DNA of 64,000 nucleotides from Lysobacter sp. HDW10 (lineage in GTDB: Bacteria; Pseudomonadota; Gammaproteobacteria; Xanthomonadales; Xanthomonadaceae). Below are positions 61,594 to 64,000 of the stretch, piece by piece (positions within the stretch are counted from its first letter, which is position 1; every line of letters starts with the position of its first letter). The stretch covers positions 1,170,885 through 1,234,884 of the forward strand of contig NZ_CP049864.1 of NCBI RefSeq assembly GCF_011300685.1, written 5' to 3'. A program made the translations under genes and the position numbers. Under the pieces are notes generated by a model, which had not been told where the DNA came from, ran no database searches, and saw nothing but the letters and a program-made list of their open reading frames with translations.

Positions 61594-62631
61594 ATGGATA
61601 TCGCTGAACTCCTGGCCTTTTCGGTCAAGCACAAAGCGTCCGATTTGCATCTTTCGGCGGGCTTGCCACCGATGATCCGGGTGGACGGTGACGTTCGACG
61701 CATCAATATTGCGCCGCTCGAACACAAAGAAGTGCACGCGCTGATTTACGACATCATGTCGGACAAGCAACGCCGTGATTACGAAGAATTTCTCGAAACC
61801 GACTTTTCGTTTGAAATCCCCGGCTTGGCACGCTTCCGCGTCAATGCCTTTACACAGAACCGCGGCTCGGGTGCGGTGTTCCGTACGATTCCGTCCGTCG
61901 TTTTGAGTTTGGAAGAACTGGGCTGTCCGCCCGTGTTTCGTGAGCTCGTTCAACAGCCGCAAGGTTTGATTCTGGTGACCGGGCCCACCGGTTCGGGTAA
62001 GTCGACCACGTTGGCTGCCATGCTCGACTACATCAATCGCAACGAGTACGGCCACATTCTGTCGGTGGAAGATCCGATCGAATTCGTTCACCAATCGCAA
62101 AAATGCTTGGTCAATCAGCGCGAAGTGCACCGCGATACGCACGGCTTCAACGAAGCACTGCGTTCGGCCTTGCGTGAAGATCCTGACTACATTCTGGTCG
62201 GCGAATTGCGTGACCTTGAAACCATTCGCTTGGCATTGACCGCTGCAGAAACGGGGCACTTGGTGTTGGGCACCTTGCATACCTCAAGTGCCGCCAAAAC
62301 CATCGACCGGATCATCGACGTGTTCCCCGCCGGCGAAAAGCCGATGGTGCGTTCAATGTTGTCCGAATCGCTCCGTGCCGTTATTTCACAAAGTCTGTTG
62401 AAAAAAGTGGGCGGCGGACGTATCGCGGCGCACGAAATCATGGTGGGCACGCCCGCCATTCGAAACCTCATTCGCGAAGACAAAGTCGCGCAGATGTACT
62501 CGTCGATCCAAACCGGTCAGCAGTACGGCATGCAAACGCTTGATCAGTGCTTACAAGATTTGGTGGCGCGTAATCTCGTCATCAAGCAGCAAGCGCGCGA
62601 ATACGCAAAAGATAAGCGCCTGTTCGACTAA
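61594..62631 (+). CDS. pilT: Type IV pilus retraction ATPase PilT
   Basis: A 345-residue hexameric secretion ATPase that depolymerises type IV pili for twitching. Opening MDIAELLAFSVKHKASDLHL is the family hallmark; Walker A is TGPTGSGKSTTLAAML, the Asp box HILSVEDPIEFVH, Walker B DYILVGELRDLETIRLAL, and the AIRNLIREDKVAQMYSSIQT C-terminal motif is required for retraction. GGGGAGA precedes the ATG. pilU follows after 26 nt. Pilus structural genes are not in the window. Confidence 0.98.
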   Translation: MDIAELLAFSVKHKASDLHLSAGLPPMIRVDGDVRRINIAPLEHKEVHALIYDIMSDKQRRDYEEFLETDFSFEIPGLARFRVNAFTQNRGSGAVFRTIPSVVLSLEELGCPPVFRELVQQPQGLILVTGPTGSGKSTTLAAMLDYINRNEYGHILSVEDPIEFVHQSQKCLVNQREVHRDTHGFNEALRSALREDPDYILVGELRDLETIRLALTAAETGHLVLGTLHTSSAAKTIDRIIDVFPAGEKPMVRSMLSESLRAVISQSLLKKVGGGRIAAHEIMVGTPAIRNLIREDKVAQMYSSIQTGQQYGMQTLDQCLQDLVARNLVIKQQAREYAKDKRLFD

Positions 62632-62657
62632 GTCGTTCTGGCGCACGGAGAAAGAGC

Positions 62658-63791
62658 ATGACTACCCCCACCGATTTCACAGGCTTCCTCAAGATCATGG
62701 CGCAGCAACGCGCCTCCGACTTGTTTATCACCGCCGGTATGCCGCCTTCTTACAAGGTGCACGGCAAGATGACGCCAATCATTGAAACGCCGCTAACGCC
62801 CCAAGAGTCGCGAGACATCGTGCTCAGCATCATGTCGCCGGCACAGCGTGAAGAGTTCGAACGCACGAAGGAATGCAACTTCGCGATCGGTCTCGCCGGT
62901 ACGGGCCGTTTTCGTGTGTCGGCGTTCTACCAGCGCAACCAAGTGGGCATGGTCTTACGTCGGATTGAAAGCAAGATTCCGACCATTGAAGAATTGAACT
63001 TGCCGCCGGTCATGCAAAGCTTGGCGATGACCAAGCGCGGCATCGTGATGTTCGTGGGTGCCACCGGTTCGGGTAAATCAACCTCCTTGGCATCCTTGGT
63101 GGGTTACCGCAATAAGAACTCAAGTGGCCACATCATCACGATTGAAGATCCGATTGAATTCGTGCATCGCCACGAAGGCTGCATGGTCACCCAGCGCGAA
63201 GTCGGCATCGATACCGATAGCTGGGAATCCGCGCTGAAGAACACGTTGCGCCAAGCGCCAGACGTGATTTTGGTCGGCGAAGTGCGTACGCGCGAAACCA
63301 TGGATCACGCGATTGCATTCGCAGAAACGGGTCACTTGGTGCTGTGTACGCTGCACGCCAACAATGCGAACCAAGCCATGGATCGCATCATCAACTTCTT
63401 CCCTGAAGACCGCCGTCAACAATTGTTGATGGATCTCTCTTTGAACTTGAAGGGTGTGGTGGCGCAGCAGCTGGTGCCGACCATTGACGGTAAAGGCCGT
63501 CGCGTCGCGATCGAAGTGTTGTTGGGCACACCGTTGGTGCAGGACTACATCCGCGATGGCGAGATCCACAAGCTGAAGGAAGTGATGAAAGACTCCACGC
63601 AGCTCGGTATGCGGACGTTCGACCAAAGCCTGTTCGAGATGTACCAAGAAGGGCACATTTCTTACGACGACGCACTGCGTTTTGCCGACTCGACCAACGA
63701 AGTACGTCTGCGCATCAAGCTTGCCCAAGGCGGCGATCCGCATTCGTTGGCGCAAGGCATGGACGGGGTCGAGGTTTCCGAGAGCCGTTAA
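62658..63791 (+). CDS. pilU: PilT-dependent retraction ATPase PilU
   Basis: A 377-residue PilT paralogue that assists retraction under load and depends on PilT. Walker A is VGATGSGKSTSLASLVGY, the Asp box is HIITIEDPIEFVHRHEGC, and Walker B is DVILVGEVRTRETMDHAI. It is longer than PilT at the C-terminus (KLAQGGDPHSLAQGMDGVEV), as usual for PilU. It forms an operon with pilT; yqgE starts 34 nt downstream from its own -10 box. Confidence 0.97.
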   Translation: MTTPTDFTGFLKIMAQQRASDLFITAGMPPSYKVHGKMTPIIETPLTPQESRDIVLSIMSPAQREEFERTKECNFAIGLAGTGRFRVSAFYQRNQVGMVLRRIESKIPTIEELNLPPVMQSLAMTKRGIVMFVGATGSGKSTSLASLVGYRNKNSSGHIITIEDPIEFVHRHEGCMVTQREVGIDTDSWESALKNTLRQAPDVILVGEVRTRETMDHAIAFAETGHLVLCTLHANNANQAMDRIINFFPEDRRQQLLMDLSLNLKGVVAQQLVPTIDGKGRRVAIEVLLGTPLVQDYIRDGEIHKLKEVMKDSTQLGMRTFDQSLFEMYQEGHISYDDALRFADSTNEVRLRIKLAQGGDPHSLAQGMDGVEVSESR

Positions 63792-63813
63792 CCTCGCACT
63801 GGGGTGGGGCACG

Positions 63814-63819
63814 CTAAAA
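63814..63819 (+). promoter_or_regulatory. -10 box of yqgE
   Basis: TAAAAT, then GGCCCC, then the ATG at 63826. The 34-nt gap after pilU leaves no room for a ribosome site, so a leaderless transcript is likely. Confidence 0.6.
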
Positions 63820-63825
63820 TGGCCC

Positions 63826-64000
63826 CATGTCGACCACCTCCTCCCTAGCGAATCAGCTCCTCGTCGCAGTCCCCAGCCTGGACGATCCAACGTTCTCCCA
63901 ATCCGTCGCCTTGGTATGCCAGCACGATGCCAGCGGTGCCATGGCTTTGGTGGTGAATCGCCCGTCCGACATGTTGATGGGCGAGTTGCTGCAGCAGATC
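63826..64000 (+). CDS. YqgE/AlgH family protein (5' part, cut by window edge)
   Basis: The first 58 residues of a UPF0301 (YqgE/AlgH) protein, normally about 185 residues. LANQLLVAVPSLDDPTFSQS and VALVCQHDASGAMALVVNRP are the diagnostic start of the family. Function is not settled; AlgH was linked to alginate regulation in Pseudomonas. The ATG at 63826 lies exactly 6 nt after a TAAAAT box. In many gammaproteobacteria yqgE is followed by the Holliday-junction resolvase gene ruvX, which would lie beyond the edge. Confidence 0.92.

Overview
The window comes from a gammaproteobacterium of the Xanthomonadales (Lysobacteraceae/Xanthomonadaceae type) with moderately high GC. This rests on gene content and order: pilT-pilU divergent from yggS-proC-DUF4426, a SAM-I riboswitch on a metB-hom operon, Oar-like TonB receptors, a GTP-type PEP carboxykinase and a FadE-type dehydrogenase. 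It is mostly chromosomal core genome. I see no phage, insertion sequence, CRISPR array or rRNA operon, and one tRNA (Gly, anticodon CCC). The first and last genes (thiG, yqgE) are cut by the window edges.

Layout. 1-3.1 kb: thiS-thiG divergent from a GDSL-esterase autotransporter, then tRNA-Gly. 3.2-6.7 kb: rimB-rimK (ribosomal protein S6 modification) and an OmpR-type two-component pair. 6.7-13.1 kb, minus strand: ilvE, a secreted unknown, then the activated-methyl cycle (metF, ahcY, metK) and dusB. 13.1-19.7 kb: nucleoside permease, diguanylate cyclase, aldo-keto reductase, SPFH-NfeD membrane pair, gcvT-gcvH. 19.7-20.7 kb: a 580-bp leader/promoter region and a Lys/Ala-repeat histone-like protein. 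20.8-26.1 kb: serine hydrolase and a lemA-M48 peptidase-nucleotide carrier operon. 26.2-29.4 kb: fadE divergent from a TetR regulator, with a palindrome over the fadE -10. 29.4-31.3 kb: pckG. 31.4-39.4 kb: two tandem 999-aa Oar-like TonB receptors with near-copy promoters, then a TPR-sulfotransferase. 39.4-44.0 kb: secreted unknown, hslO, mtgA, hemolysin III, and a second sulfotransferase coupled to an Asp/Asn beta-hydroxylase. 44.0-51.4 kb: prfC, M23 peptidase, the operator + SAM-I riboswitch + metB-hom unit, sdaA, glutaredoxin, cytochrome b561. 51.5-55.0 kb: a 1185-aa hybrid sensor kinase. 55.0-64 kb: hemE, a WGR mini-protein, aroB-aroK, pdxH, a cobalamin-binding-like protein, the proC region, pilT-pilU and yqgE.

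Three cross-cutting signals stand out. (1) A 14-bp palindrome (TTCATC-SS-GATGAA) sits in the control regions of metF and metB, with a degenerate copy at metK. This fits a SAM-responsive repressor of the methionine regulon, and metB-hom has a SAM-I riboswitch directly downstream. (2) At least eight genes have a TANNNT box exactly 6 nt before the start codon, usually without a Shine-Dalgarno, which is the signature of leaderless transcripts. (3) Two sulfotransferases and a 2-oxoglutarate hydroxylase lie near the twin TonB receptors. This is the best candidate here for an undescribed protein-modification function, but the link is by neighbourhood only.
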